DNA from: Marinobacter szutsaonensis
GTDB lineage: Bacteria; Pseudomonadota; Gammaproteobacteria; Pseudomonadales; Oleiphilaceae
NCBI RefSeq assembly: GCF_039523335.1
Contig: NZ_BAAAFC010000001.1
Span: forward strand, 2,418,001-2,482,000
Reading direction: 5' to 3'
DNA length: 64,000 nt
Shown here one piece after another: positions 27,250-36,134 of the stretch. The notes under the pieces are model-generated. The model searched no databases and was not told the origin of the DNA. It saw only the letters and a program-made list of their open reading frames with translations. Position 1 is the first letter of the stretch. Each line of letters begins with the position of its first letter. The position numbers and the translations under genes are program-made.

Positions 27250-27531
27250 GGGATTCTCCTTGGGGTTGATCGTTCTGTCCTGAGGTGGATGCTGGGAGTA
27301 TAGACAGAGGGTGAATGGGCGTCATTGACCGGCTTGTCTTTTGGTAAAGGAATCAACGCCATTCCGACTGGTTTGGCAAAACTTTGCCCGTGTCACATTG
27401 CTGGCGATATCTGGCCAATTTTGGCTTGAGTATCCGCAGGCACCTGTGTAGAGTTTCGGCCGTTGCTTGCCAGGAGGGCAGGTACAAGGGATTGAATAAC
27501 TGCAAATGATTTGCACAGGGAGCACACCAGC
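27250..27531 (+). promoter_or_regulatory. Intergenic region before the type VI secretion locus
   Basis: 282 bases between the ACBP start and tssB, expected to hold the promoter of the main type VI operon. No confident -35/-10 pair or sigma-54 site was found; a near match to sigma-54 is one base too short. Confidence 0.35.
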
Positions 27532-28026
27532 ATGTCTTCTAAAGACGGTTCCGTCGCGCCTAAAGAGCGCATCAATATCAAGTATGTCCCCGCCACCGGT
27601 GATCAGCAGGCAGAAACCGAACTGCCGCTGAAGATGTTCGTGGTCGGCGATTTCAAGGGTCATGCTGAAGAAACCCCCATCGAAGACCGCAAGGCCATTT
27701 CCGTCGACAAGAACAATTTCCGTTCCGTCATGAAGGAATCCGGCCTGACCCTTTCCACTGCTGTATCCAACAAGCTCGAAGATGGCTCTGATGACCTGCC
27801 GGTCAATCTGGAGTTCCAGGGGCTTGAGGATTTCTCCCCGGACAGCATCGCCCGCCAGGTGCCCGAGCTGAAAAAGCTGATTGAACTGCGCGAAGCCCTC
27901 GTTGCCCTGAAGGGGCCGCTGGGTAATGTGCCGTCGTTCCGTTCCAAGCTGCAGGAGCTGCTTGACGACGAGCAGGCCCGGGACAAGCTGCTGGCCGAAC
28001 TGGAACTGGCCACAGACGGCGAGTAA
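27532..28026 (+). CDS. tssB: TssB, type VI sheath small subunit
   Basis: 164 residues from the ATG at 27532, with GGGAG upstream; a TTG 21 bases earlier in frame is less likely. It forms the contractile sheath with TssC. Family marks are KERINIKYVPATGDQQAETELPLKM at the start (key words INIKY, ELPLK), VVGDFKG, and NLEFQGLEDFSPDSIARQVPEL. In V. cholerae the equivalent is VipA (VCA0107). It is the first gene of the locus. Confidence 0.97.
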   Translation: MSSKDGSVAPKERINIKYVPATGDQQAETELPLKMFVVGDFKGHAEETPIEDRKAISVDKNNFRSVMKESGLTLSTAVSNKLEDGSDDLPVNLEFQGLEDFSPDSIARQVPELKKLIELREALVALKGPLGNVPSFRSKLQELLDDEQARDKLLAELELATDGE

Positions 28027-28090
28027 TCGCTTCCACGCCGCAACGCGGCGAACAATTCTGAAAATCAATCACGTACTGAAGGGATGTGGT

Positions 28091-29572
28091 ATGTCTGATA
28101 CTGCTGTGCAGCAATCTGCTGCCTCCGAATCCGTAGCAGAGGGGTCCTTGCTGGACCAGGTGATGGCCAACAGCCGCATGGCGCCGGCCGATGAAGGGTA
28201 CGATGTGGCCCGCAAAGGGGTGGCCACGTTCATTGCCAACTTGCTGAAAAGCGATGAAAAAGGCCAACCGGTCAACAAGGCTCTGGTGGACCAGATGGTG
28301 GTCGAGCTGGACCGCAAGATCAGCGCTCAGATGGATGAGATCCTGCACTCCCCGAAACTGCAGGAACTGGAGTCCTCCTGGCGCGGCCTGAAACTGATGG
28401 TGGATCGCACCGATTTTCGCGAGAACATCAAGGTGGATATCCTGCATGCCACCAAGACCGAGCTGCTGGAAGACTTCGAATTTGCCCCGGAGGTGACCCA
28501 GACCGGCTTTTACAAGCACATCTATGCGGCCGAGTATGGTCAGTTCGGTGGTGAGCCGGTGGGCGCCATCGTCGGCAACTATGCCTTCAGCCCGTCCACG
28601 CCGGATATGAAACTTCTGCAGTACGTGTCGTCGGTTGGCGCCATGTCCCACGCGCCGTTCCTGTCCTCGGTCGCCCCGTCCTTCTTCGGTGTCGACAGCT
28701 ACCAGGAACTGCCGGCCATCAAAGAGCTGAGTGCGGTTTTCGAAGGCCCGAAATACGCCAAGTGGCGTTCCCTGCGGGAATCCGAAGATGCCCGATACCT
28801 GGGCCTGACGGCGCCGCGCTTCCTGCTGCGGGTACCTTACGATCCCACGGAAAACCCGGTGCGCAGCTTCAACTACAAGGAAGACGTGTCCGGTGACCAT
28901 GAGCACTACCTGTGGGGCAACACCTCCTACCTGCTGGCCACGCGCCTGACCGAGAGCTTCGCCAGGTACCGCTGGTGCCCGAACATCATCGGTCCCCAGA
29001 GTGGTGGCGCGGTGGAAGATCTGCCGGTACACACCTTTGAATCCTTCGGCCAGCTGGAAGCCAAGATCCCGACCGAGGTGCTGATCACCGACCGCCGCGA
29101 GTACGAACTGGCGGAAGAAGGCTTCATCGCCCTGACCATGCGCAAGGGCAGTGACAACGCCGCGTTCTTCTCTGCCAATTCGGTACAGAAGCCGAAGCAG
29201 TTCCCGAACACCAAGGAAGGCAAGGAAGCGGAGACCAACTACAAGTTGGGCACCCAGTTGCCATACATGATGATCGTGAACCGCCTGGCCCACTACATCA
29301 AGGTACTGCAACGCGAGCAGATCGGTTCCTGGAAGGAGCGCCAGGACCTGGAGCGGGAACTGAACACCTGGATTCGCCAGTACGTGGCCGACCAGGAAAA
29401 CCCGCCGGCAGACGTCCGCAGCCGCCGCCCTTTGCGTGCTGCGAAGGTGGAAGTCTCTGATGTGGAAGGCGATCCGGGCTGGTACCAGGTATCCCTGGCG
29501 GTGCGTCCGCACTTCAAGTACATGGGCGCGAACTTTGAACTCTCGCTGGTTGGCCGACTGGACAAGGATTAA
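28091..29572 (+). CDS. tssC: TssC, type VI sheath large subunit
   Basis: 493 residues from the ATG at 28091 (MSDTAVQQSA); an in-frame extension upstream overlaps tssB and is not protein-like. Sheath signatures are ELESSWRGLKLMVDRTDF, VGAIVGNYAFSPSTPDM, WRSLRESEDARYLGLTAPRF and, near the C-terminus, the handshake region GWYQVSLAVRPHFKYMGANF. It assembles with TssB into the sheath around the Hcp tube and is recycled by TssH. The 64-base gap after tssB is typical. Confidence 0.97.
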   Translation: MSDTAVQQSAASESVAEGSLLDQVMANSRMAPADEGYDVARKGVATFIANLLKSDEKGQPVNKALVDQMVVELDRKISAQMDEILHSPKLQELESSWRGLKLMVDRTDFRENIKVDILHATKTELLEDFEFAPEVTQTGFYKHIYAAEYGQFGGEPVGAIVGNYAFSPSTPDMKLLQYVSSVGAMSHAPFLSSVAPSFFGVDSYQELPAIKELSAVFEGPKYAKWRSLRESEDARYLGLTAPRFLLRVPYDPTENPVRSFNYKEDVSGDHEHYLWGNTSYLLATRLTESFARYRWCPNIIGPQSGGAVEDLPVHTFESFGQLEAKIPTEVLITDRREYELAEEGFIALTMRKGSDNAAFFSANSVQKPKQFPNTKEGKEAETNYKLGTQLPYMMIVNRLAHYIKVLQREQIGSWKERQDLERELNTWIRQYVADQENPPADVRSRRPLRAAKVEVSDVEGDPGWYQVSLAVRPHFKYMGANFELSLVGRLDKD

Positions 29573-29575
29573 TCC

Positions 29576-30013
29576 GTGTTCGGCGGCACCGGAACTGACG
29601 ACGTTCGCAACACCGGCAGCCTGTTTGAACGGCTTGAACAGGCGTCGGCCCCGGCTGGGCAAGGTATGGGTGAACTGACCCATGTGGTGGAATCCATCAA
29701 GCGCCATCTGGTACGCCTGCTGAATGCCCATCCGGGCAACAGCAGCAGCGCACCGGATCTTGGCTTGCTGGATTTCAACGACGCCACTTTGGGTACCCAT
29801 GACCTGAGCATCCAGATCGTCGGAGCCATTCGTCAGTGCATTGAGAAGTTTGAGCCGCGGGTTAAGCGGGTGGATGTGGTGGGCATGCCACCGGGCCCTG
29901 ACCCGCTGCAGTTGAAGTTCCAGGTGACGGTCTACCTGAACGTTGCGGGAAGCGATGATCGGACGACCATAGACCTGGTTTTGGATGATAAGCGGTACTA
30001 CCGCGTGATTTAG
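29576..30013 (+). CDS. tssE: TssE, type VI baseplate subunit (gp25-like)
   Basis: 145 residues from GTG at 29576, three bases after the tssC stop. The gp25-like domain covers most of the protein: LFERLEQ near the start, VVESIKRHLVRLLNAHPG with the conserved LLNTR/HPG-type helix, then GLLDFN and RRVDVVGMPP-like strands (KRVDVVGMPPGPDPLQLKFQ, described by its key words). It nucleates sheath assembly on the baseplate. A family 2 repeat separates it from tssF. Confidence 0.95.
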   Translation: MFGGTGTDDVRNTGSLFERLEQASAPAGQGMGELTHVVESIKRHLVRLLNAHPGNSSSAPDLGLLDFNDATLGTHDLSIQIVGAIRQCIEKFEPRVKRVDVVGMPPGPDPLQLKFQVTVYLNVAGSDDRTTIDLVLDDKRYYRVI

Positions 30014-30050
30014 CATCATGGGTAGTATTCTGCAGGCAAGGATGAGAGCG

Positions 30051-30155
30051 AGGGTGTGGTTGACCTTTCCAAAAGTGTGCGGAGCCATGGATGGCGGAGC
30101 TCAAGCGCCCCATGGATGGGCTTGAAGCGTCTTTTGGAAAGGTCAACCACACCCT
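30051..30155. repeat. Family 2 element, copy 1, inside the type VI locus
   Basis: Arms of 25 bases (30051-30075 and 30131-30155) are exact reverse complements, around a core that contains GGAGCCATGGATGGCGGAGC and a smaller internal hairpin. It lies between the tssE stop and the tssF start, so any transcript through the locus could fold a very stable stem here. Confidence 0.92.
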
Positions 30156-30186
30156 TGCTCGGGGCCAGACTAGTGGTGCAGTAGCA

Positions 30187-31959
30187 ATGAAGTTAAATCG
30201 CTTTTACAGGGACGAGTTGAGCTTTCTGCGGGTGCAAGGCAGGGAATTTGCCGAAGCACACCCGCAGCTCACCCGCTTTCTGTCCGAACAGAGCACCGAC
30301 CCGGATGTAGAGCGTTTGCTGGAGGGCTTTGCCTTCCTGACCGGCAAACTGCGGGAAAAAGTCGAGGACGAATTTCCGGAGCTGACCCATTCGTTGCTGA
30401 ACATGCTCTGGCCCAACTACCTGCGGCCAGTGCCCAGCTGCACCATCATGCGTTTTGATCCGCAGCTGCATGCCATCAGTGAGCGTCAGGTGGTGGATCG
30501 TCATACCGAGATCAAGAGCCGTCCCCTGGGCGATTCCACCCGTCAGACTCAATGCCGGTTCCGGACCTGCCGGGCAGTGGACGTGTTTCCCATCAGTGTG
30601 GCGGGGGCGAGCGCCGAGCATTCGCGGGAAGTGTCTTCTGTCACCGTGAATCTGGCCCTGCATACCGACCAGCCGCTGAATGGTATCGGCCTCGAGAGCC
30701 TGCGGTTTTATCTGGGTGGTGACACTCACACGGCAGAGACCCTGTACCTCTGGCTGAACCATTATCTCAGCCGGATAGAGCTGGTGGTGGGGGACAGTGT
30801 GTTCAGTCTGCCATCGGCCCTTTTGCAGCCGGTCGGCTTTGCGGCAGATGAGGCGATTCTGCCCTATCCCAAGAATGCCTATTCCGGTTACCGGATTATT
30901 CAGGAGTACCTGATTTTCCCGGAGGCCTTCCGGTTTGTCGACGTCACCGGGCTGAAATCCAGGTTGCCCGCGGCGCAGGCCGATGAGATCAGCCTGCGTT
31001 TCCATTTCAGCCGGATTCTGCCGCCGGACACCCGGGTGACCCGGAATTCCCTGCAGTTGTACTGCACCCCGGCGGTGAACCTGTTCAGTCACGAAGGCGA
31101 GCCGGTGGACCTGAACGGTCGCCAGACCGAATACCGTATCTCACCGTCCAGTCGCTGCCCGGAGCATTATGAGGTGTTCAGCATCGAGCAGGTGGAGGGT
31201 TGGCTGGAGGGCCGGTCTGGCCGCGGCGAGCCGCGCATCTACACGGCGTTCGAGAGCTTTCAGCACGAGGTGGAGCGGGATAGGGGGCGCACTGCGCTGT
31301 ACTACCGGGTTCGCACCCGCGAGAGCGTGCGAGGTGATGGTTTTGATCACTACATTTCATTTGTTCGCGGTGATGAAACCGAGTGCCTGAACCGCCAGGA
31401 AGCGGTGTCACTCACGCTCACCTGCACCAACCGGCAACTGCCCCAACAGCTGGCCGTGGGTGAAGTCTGTATGGCCACCGAAAGCACGCCGGCATTTGCG
31501 GCCTTCAGCAACATCACGCGACCCACGGCGACCTTGCGCTCGACGCTCGACGGCAGCCTGCTGTGGACGCTTATCTCCAACCTGTCGCTGAACTATCTGT
31601 CCATGCTGGATGTCGACGCCCTGCGCACCGTACTGCGGGTGTATGACTTCCGCGCGTTGGTGGACCGTCAGGCTGAGCGGGTCTCCCAGAAGCGGCTGGC
31701 GGGTATAAGCGGCATTGTTACCAAGCCGGTCGACCGGATGATCCGGGGGCTACCGGTGCGCGGTATCCGCTCAGAGCTGCAGTTGGATCAGCAGGGGTTT
31801 GCCAGTGAGGGCGACCTTTACCTGTTCGGCACGGTGCTGAGCCAGTTTTTTGCGCTTTACGCGAGCATTAACGCTTTTCACCAACTGGAAGTGGTGAATA
31901 CAGAGAATCAGGAACGGTACACATGGACGTTACAGCAAGGTCAGCAGCCGCTGATGTAG
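30187..31959 (+). CDS. tssF: TssF, type VI baseplate subunit
   Basis: 590 residues from the ATG at 30187 (MKLNRFYRDEL); the in-frame extension upstream is only the repeat read through. Family marks are YRDELSFLRVQGREFAEAHP, DPDVERLLEGFAFLTGKLREK, and ELTHSLLNMLWPNYLRPVPS near residue 75. It forms a TssK-TssF-TssG baseplate wedge. It overlaps tssG by 37 bases. Confidence 0.96.
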   Translation: MKLNRFYRDELSFLRVQGREFAEAHPQLTRFLSEQSTDPDVERLLEGFAFLTGKLREKVEDEFPELTHSLLNMLWPNYLRPVPSCTIMRFDPQLHAISERQVVDRHTEIKSRPLGDSTRQTQCRFRTCRAVDVFPISVAGASAEHSREVSSVTVNLALHTDQPLNGIGLESLRFYLGGDTHTAETLYLWLNHYLSRIELVVGDSVFSLPSALLQPVGFAADEAILPYPKNAYSGYRIIQEYLIFPEAFRFVDVTGLKSRLPAAQADEISLRFHFSRILPPDTRVTRNSLQLYCTPAVNLFSHEGEPVDLNGRQTEYRISPSSRCPEHYEVFSIEQVEGWLEGRSGRGEPRIYTAFESFQHEVERDRGRTALYYRVRTRESVRGDGFDHYISFVRGDETECLNRQEAVSLTLTCTNRQLPQQLAVGEVCMATESTPAFAAFSNITRPTATLRSTLDGSLLWTLISNLSLNYLSMLDVDALRTVLRVYDFRALVDRQAERVSQKRLAGISGIVTKPVDRMIRGLPVRGIRSELQLDQQGFASEGDLYLFGTVLSQFFALYASINAFHQLEVVNTENQERYTWTLQQGQQPLM

Positions 31960-32939
31960 CCGGGCTGGAACCCGTTCTGGGCAATGCGCGGCGATACAGT
32001 TTTTTTCAGTTGGTGGACCTGATTCACCGGCACCACGGTGATGATCTGGAGCGTGCGGGGAACGACGAACCACGTCAGGAGCGCATCCGGTTTTCCGCCT
32101 CCGCGGGTCTGGGCTTTCCCGGCAGTGATGTGGTGTCGGCGCTCTCGCCGGAGCATGAGCATGCGCCCTACCAGATGGAAGTCAGTTTTCTGGGGTTGCA
32201 CGGTTCCCAGTCGCCCCTGCCGGGTTACTACCTGGAGGATCTGGCCTGGGAAGCCGGGCAGAACCTTGGCGTGCGTCGGCATTTTCTGGATTTTTTTAAC
32301 CACCGGCTGGTAACCCTGTTCCACCGAGCCTGGCGCAAATACCGGTATTACATTCGCTTTCAGCCCGAGGCCAGCGATGGTTTTTCGGAGCTGGTCTTTG
32401 CCCTGACCGGACTGGGCGACAGCCGGTTGCGGGAAGCGACGCCGGTTAACTGGTCCAAAATGCTGGCTTATGCCGGCCTGATGGCGGGCCGGAGCCGATC
32501 GCCGGAAGTGGTCAGCGGCATCGTCGCCCATTGTTTTGATCTGGACGACGTCAGCATCGAGCAGTGGGTGCTGCGCAAAGTGGACATCGCCCGGGCCCAA
32601 CAGACCTCCCTGGGCAGGGCCAACGCCGCCCTGGGTGAAGACACCCTGGTGGGCTCGCGCATCCGGGATCGCAGCGGCAAGTTCGTACTCCGGCTACGCA
32701 ACCTGGCCCGGCAGCGATTCGCGGATTTCCTGCCCAACGGCCGGGATCACCAGCGCCTGGTCAAACTGGTGGAATTCACCACCCGGGAGCAGCTGGCCTA
32801 TGACTTGGAGTTGCAGATGCGGCCGAAAGACATCCGGCCGATGGAGCTGGGAGAGGATGTGAGGCTCGGTTGGAACTCCTTTGTAACCCCGGAACGGGCC
32901 CGCCAGAGACCGGCAGTACGGATACAGATCAGACGTTAG
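31923..32939 (+). CDS. tssG: TssG, type VI baseplate subunit
   Basis: 338 residues. It begins in the end of tssF, implying coupled translation. TssG features are RRYSFFQLVDLIHRHH near residue 25, RIRFSASAGLGFPGSDV, a long central FNHRLVTLFHRAWRKYRY and a C-terminal FLPNGRDHQRLVKLVEF. It bridges TssF and TssK in the baseplate. Confidence 0.95.
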   Translation: MDVTARSAAADVAGLEPVLGNARRYSFFQLVDLIHRHHGDDLERAGNDEPRQERIRFSASAGLGFPGSDVVSALSPEHEHAPYQMEVSFLGLHGSQSPLPGYYLEDLAWEAGQNLGVRRHFLDFFNHRLVTLFHRAWRKYRYYIRFQPEASDGFSELVFALTGLGDSRLREATPVNWSKMLAYAGLMAGRSRSPEVVSGIVAHCFDLDDVSIEQWVLRKVDIARAQQTSLGRANAALGEDTLVGSRIRDRSGKFVLRLRNLARQRFADFLPNGRDHQRLVKLVEFTTREQLAYDLELQMRPKDIRPMELGEDVRLGWNSFVTPERARQRPAVRIQIRR

Positions 32940-32956
32940 GGCAGGGAGCCAGAGAC

Positions 32957-34267
32957 GTGGCACATCAGACAGCAGAACTCACACTGGTGATCACCAACCC
33001 CACCGAAACCGGCGGTGGTGCCAGTATTGAGCACAGTTTCGACAATGCGGGTGGTTCCATCGGCACCGCAGCCAGTGATACCTGGAAACTATCCCCCCAT
33101 CGAACCGGTGCGGTGCCCGGCCATGCAGAAGTCCGTTATCACGATGGCGGTTTCTGCCTGATTGACCGCAGTGGTCGCACCTATATCAACAGCAACAGTC
33201 AGCCGGTGGGCCGTGGCCGCCGCGCTAGGCTGAGCCACGGCGATACCGTAACGATTGGCCGCTACCAGATACGGGCGGAGCTGTCCTGCGTCCCGGAAAG
33301 CGGTGGCGAAATGGAAGATGGCCTTGGCGATCATCATGGGCTGCTAGATAGCTCTGAGAGCGACCTGAGACGCGTCACCACTGAGCAGAATCAGCCCGAA
33401 GGCCGGGAGCCATTGGAAGGTCTGCAATCGGCCGCAGGCGACCAGGTCAGTAGCGATCCGCTGGCGCAGTGGCAGCAAAAGTCTGGCCATCCGGATGAGG
33501 AAGCCCCTGAGCTGCTGGCCAGTGACCGGGCCTGGTTTGCCCGTTCATCCGAGGTCACCGATGAGTATCGCGAGAACCGGGATGTGGCCATGGGCCTGCC
33601 GGTAACCCCGCAACGCGAACATAAGGAACGACAGGGAATGCCCGAAAGCATACGAAATCCGCAGGAGGTCAGCCGCCAGCACATCAGTGGTGCGCCGCTG
33701 CTTCGGGGGCTGGATGCTGATATTGATTTTGCCGACAGCGACGAGATGCGCCTGTTTCTGGAAGAAGCCGGTCAAACCCTCAAGGCCACGGTGGAGGGAT
33801 TGCTGGCGCTGCATCAGGGTGAAGACAGCCGCCATCAGGCTCTGCGCACACGCTTGCAGCCCATCGAGGATAACCCGCTGCGCCTGGCTAATGACTATCC
33901 CGAAACCATCCAGACCCTGTTTGCTGCCCAGCGCAGCCCGGTGCATCTGTCAGCCCCTGCCGCGGTCCGGGAGAGCCTGGAAAGCCTGAACCATCACCAA
34001 CAGGCCACCCGTGAAGCCATTCGCGCGGCGCTGGAGGCCATTTTGCACGCCTTCTCACCGGAAGCGTTGCTGCGCCGGTTTCACGGCTACCGCAGAGGGC
34101 TTCAGGACAACGAAGACGAAGGCCGCTGGGCCTGGGACATGTACCGACATTATTACCGTGAACTGAAATCCAGTCGTCAGCAGGGGTTTGAACGCCTGTT
34201 CCAGGAAGTGTTCGACCAGGCTTACGACCAACACTTGCGCCAGTTACAGAGGGAGAAACTGTTGTGA
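32957..34267 (+). CDS. Fha/TagH, type VI FHA-domain protein with degenerate FHA site
   Basis: 436 residues from GTG at 32957. An N-terminal FHA-like fold spans about residues 8-110. The strand usually reading (I)GR...(S)RxHA is IGTAASDTWKLSP ... VPGHAEVR here, so the Arg and Ser that hold phosphothreonine in FHA domains are absent; GHAEV and LIDRSGRTYINS retain the shape. A linker follows, then a C-terminal T6SS FHA helical domain (about 280-436). It equals V. cholerae VCA0112 by position. No PpkA/PppA is present, which agrees with a phosphorylation-independent role. Confidence 0.88.
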   Translation: MAHQTAELTLVITNPTETGGGASIEHSFDNAGGSIGTAASDTWKLSPHRTGAVPGHAEVRYHDGGFCLIDRSGRTYINSNSQPVGRGRRARLSHGDTVTIGRYQIRAELSCVPESGGEMEDGLGDHHGLLDSSESDLRRVTTEQNQPEGREPLEGLQSAAGDQVSSDPLAQWQQKSGHPDEEAPELLASDRAWFARSSEVTDEYRENRDVAMGLPVTPQREHKERQGMPESIRNPQEVSRQHISGAPLLRGLDADIDFADSDEMRLFLEEAGQTLKATVEGLLALHQGEDSRHQALRTRLQPIEDNPLRLANDYPETIQTLFAAQRSPVHLSAPAAVRESLESLNHHQQATREAIRAALEAILHAFSPEALLRRFHGYRRGLQDNEDEGRWAWDMYRHYYRELKSSRQQGFERLFQEVFDQAYDQHLRQLQREKLL

Positions 34268-34797
34268 AGTACTGCAAATGGAGCTTGCTGGTTGTTGCTT
34301 TGATTCTGGGGGGATGCAGCACCCCGTATAACGCGGTCACCAAGACCGCCAAGGTGCTTTGGAATCCCGACATTCCCGTGGGTTACCCGGAAGACCTGCC
34401 CAGCCGGGTAGATCTGACCATGCTGGCGGAATCGGACGTGAACCCGAACGGATCCCTGGCGCCGACACCCATCGCGTTTCAGGTGATCGAGCTGCGGGAT
34501 AGCTCCTTGTTGATGGCCGGTGATTTCGACCAGTTGCTGAACGACCTGGAGGATTCACTGGGCCAGAACTATGTCGGCCATAGCGATTACAGCCTGGTGC
34601 CCGGCCAGTTCAGGTTTGTGGAACCGTTTGAGGTGAGTGAAGACACCCGGTACATCGGTGTGATCGCCTTTTATGCCTACCCGAACCTGTCCCAGTGGAA
34701 GAAGGTTGTAAAGGTCGATCCGATTGGCGGGCGCTACCACCTGCTGGTGAATTTGCGTGAGCGCGAAGTTCAACTCAGACGGTCGGATGAAAGCTGA
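34264..34797 (+). CDS. tssJ: TssJ, type VI outer-membrane lipoprotein
   Basis: 177 residues from GTG at 34264, overlapping the Fha gene by 4 bases. The lipoprotein signal MKYCKWSLLVVALILGGC places the lipid-bearing Cys at residue 18. The rest is a transthyretin-like domain with PSRVDLTMLAESDVNPN and LPTPIAFQVIELRDSS-type strands. It anchors TssM to the outer membrane. It shares a TGATG junction with tssK. Confidence 0.95.
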   Translation: MKYCKWSLLVVALILGGCSTPYNAVTKTAKVLWNPDIPVGYPEDLPSRVDLTMLAESDVNPNGSLAPTPIAFQVIELRDSSLLMAGDFDQLLNDLEDSLGQNYVGHSDYSLVPGQFRFVEPFEVSEDTRYIGVIAFYAYPNLSQWKKVVKVDPIGGRYHLLVNLREREVQLRRSDES

Positions 34798-36131
34798 TGG
34801 CAATGACGAATCGAGTGGTCTGGAGTGATGGGCTGTTCATCAAACCCCAGCACTTCCAGCAACAGCAACGCTATATGGAACACCAGATTAACGAGCGGGC
34901 TCTGGCCGTCTCGGATTATCTGTTCGGGTTCAGTGATCTGGAGCTGAGCGCTGAGTACCTGAGCTTTGGCCGGGTCGGATTGGTGCGGGCCTCCGGACTG
35001 TTTCCGGACGGCACCCGGTTCAATCTGCCCCAGGACGATGTGATGCCGGAGCCTCTGGAAATTACCGACGCCTCGGTGGCCAACCAAGTGGTCTATCTGG
35101 CGTTGCCGTTGGGGAGCGACAATCTGGCCGAAGTCGAATGGCCGGAGGTGCCCGTGGCCGGTCGATTCCGGGCGCAAACGGTGGAAATCCGCGACCTGCA
35201 CTCCATCGACGGGGATGCCCACTCCATCGATGTGGGCCGGGTAGCACCGCGCCTGATGCTGGAGCGCGAAGACCGCAGTGCCTATGCGGCGCTCGCCATT
35301 GGCCGGATCCTGGAAAAACGCCCCGACGGAAGCCTGGTGATGGACCCGAACTTCCTGCCGACCATGCTCAGTGTGCGTTCTGCACCAAGGCTGCAGCGTT
35401 TTGTTGGTGAAATGGCGGGATTGATGCAGGAACGCGCCCGCAACATTGCCGAAAGGGTTGGCGCACCGGGGCAGGGCGGCGTGGCGGATGTGTCCGATTT
35501 CATGTTGCTGCAGATGCTGAACCGGGCGCACCCGAAATTCATGCACCTGGCCCGGCTGCGCCAGCTGCACCCGGAGCGACTGTACGAGGCGCTTCTGGAG
35601 CTGTGTGGCGAGCTGGTGACTTTTACCGATGAAAGCCGGTTGCCCAAGGAGTTCACTCCCTACGACCACGATCTGCCGGAGGGCTGCTTCAGCCCGCTGA
35701 TGCAGATTCTGCGGCAGGCGCTGAGCACCGTACTGGAGCCACGGGCCTTGTCCATTGCATTGCAGCAACGCCAGTACGGCCTCACAGTAGCGCCGGTACA
35801 GGATGGTCAGTTGATGAGCGACGCCGAGTTCATTCTGGCGGTCAAAGCCGATATGCAGCTGGATGACCTGCGCAAGCAGTTTGTGCAGCAGTGCAAGGTG
35901 GCCTCGGTGGAGAAAATCCGCGATCTCATCAGTCTGCAACTGCCGGGCATTCCGCTATCAGCACTGCCGGTGGCCCCACGTCAGCTGCCGTATCACGCCG
36001 GTTTTGTTTACTTCCGCCTGGACGACCAGAGTCAGGCCTGGCAGATGCTCGACAACGCCAGCGGCTTTGCTTTCCACGTGGCGGGCAGCTACCCGGGGCT
36101 GGAAATGCAATTCTGGGCAATCAGGAGCTAA
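34797..36131 (+). CDS. tssK: TssK, type VI baseplate-to-membrane connector
   Basis: 444 residues. The family opening NRVVWSDGLFIKPQHFQQQQRYMEH is present (key words VVWSDGLFIKPQHFQQQ), as are LPLGSDNLAEVEWPE and the C-terminal FRLDDQSQAWQML. It is related to phage receptor-binding proteins and docks the baseplate on TssJLM. It begins one base inside the tssJ stop, so the two are coupled. Confidence 0.97.
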   Translation: MAMTNRVVWSDGLFIKPQHFQQQQRYMEHQINERALAVSDYLFGFSDLELSAEYLSFGRVGLVRASGLFPDGTRFNLPQDDVMPEPLEITDASVANQVVYLALPLGSDNLAEVEWPEVPVAGRFRAQTVEIRDLHSIDGDAHSIDVGRVAPRLMLEREDRSAYAALAIGRILEKRPDGSLVMDPNFLPTMLSVRSAPRLQRFVGEMAGLMQERARNIAERVGAPGQGGVADVSDFMLLQMLNRAHPKFMHLARLRQLHPERLYEALLELCGELVTFTDESRLPKEFTPYDHDLPEGCFSPLMQILRQALSTVLEPRALSIALQQRQYGLTVAPVQDGQLMSDAEFILAVKADMQLDDLRKQFVQQCKVASVEKIRDLISLQLPGIPLSALPVAPRQLPYHAGFVYFRLDDQSQAWQMLDNASGFAFHVAGSYPGLEMQFWAIRS

Positions 36132-36134
36132 ATC

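Noticed and set aside
27374..27387. Sigma-54-like TGGCAAAACTTTGC before tssB
   Set aside because: The GG and GC elements are separated by 9 bases; sigma-54 promoters need 10.
27803..30088. Minus-strand open frame of 761 codons opposite tssC and tssE
   Set aside because: It mirrors clearly identified sheath and baseplate genes. Such long shadows are usual in GC-rich DNA.
30091..30186. N-terminal extension of TssF through the repeat
   Set aside because: The extension is only the family 2 element translated; the ATG at 30187 gives the standard TssF start.
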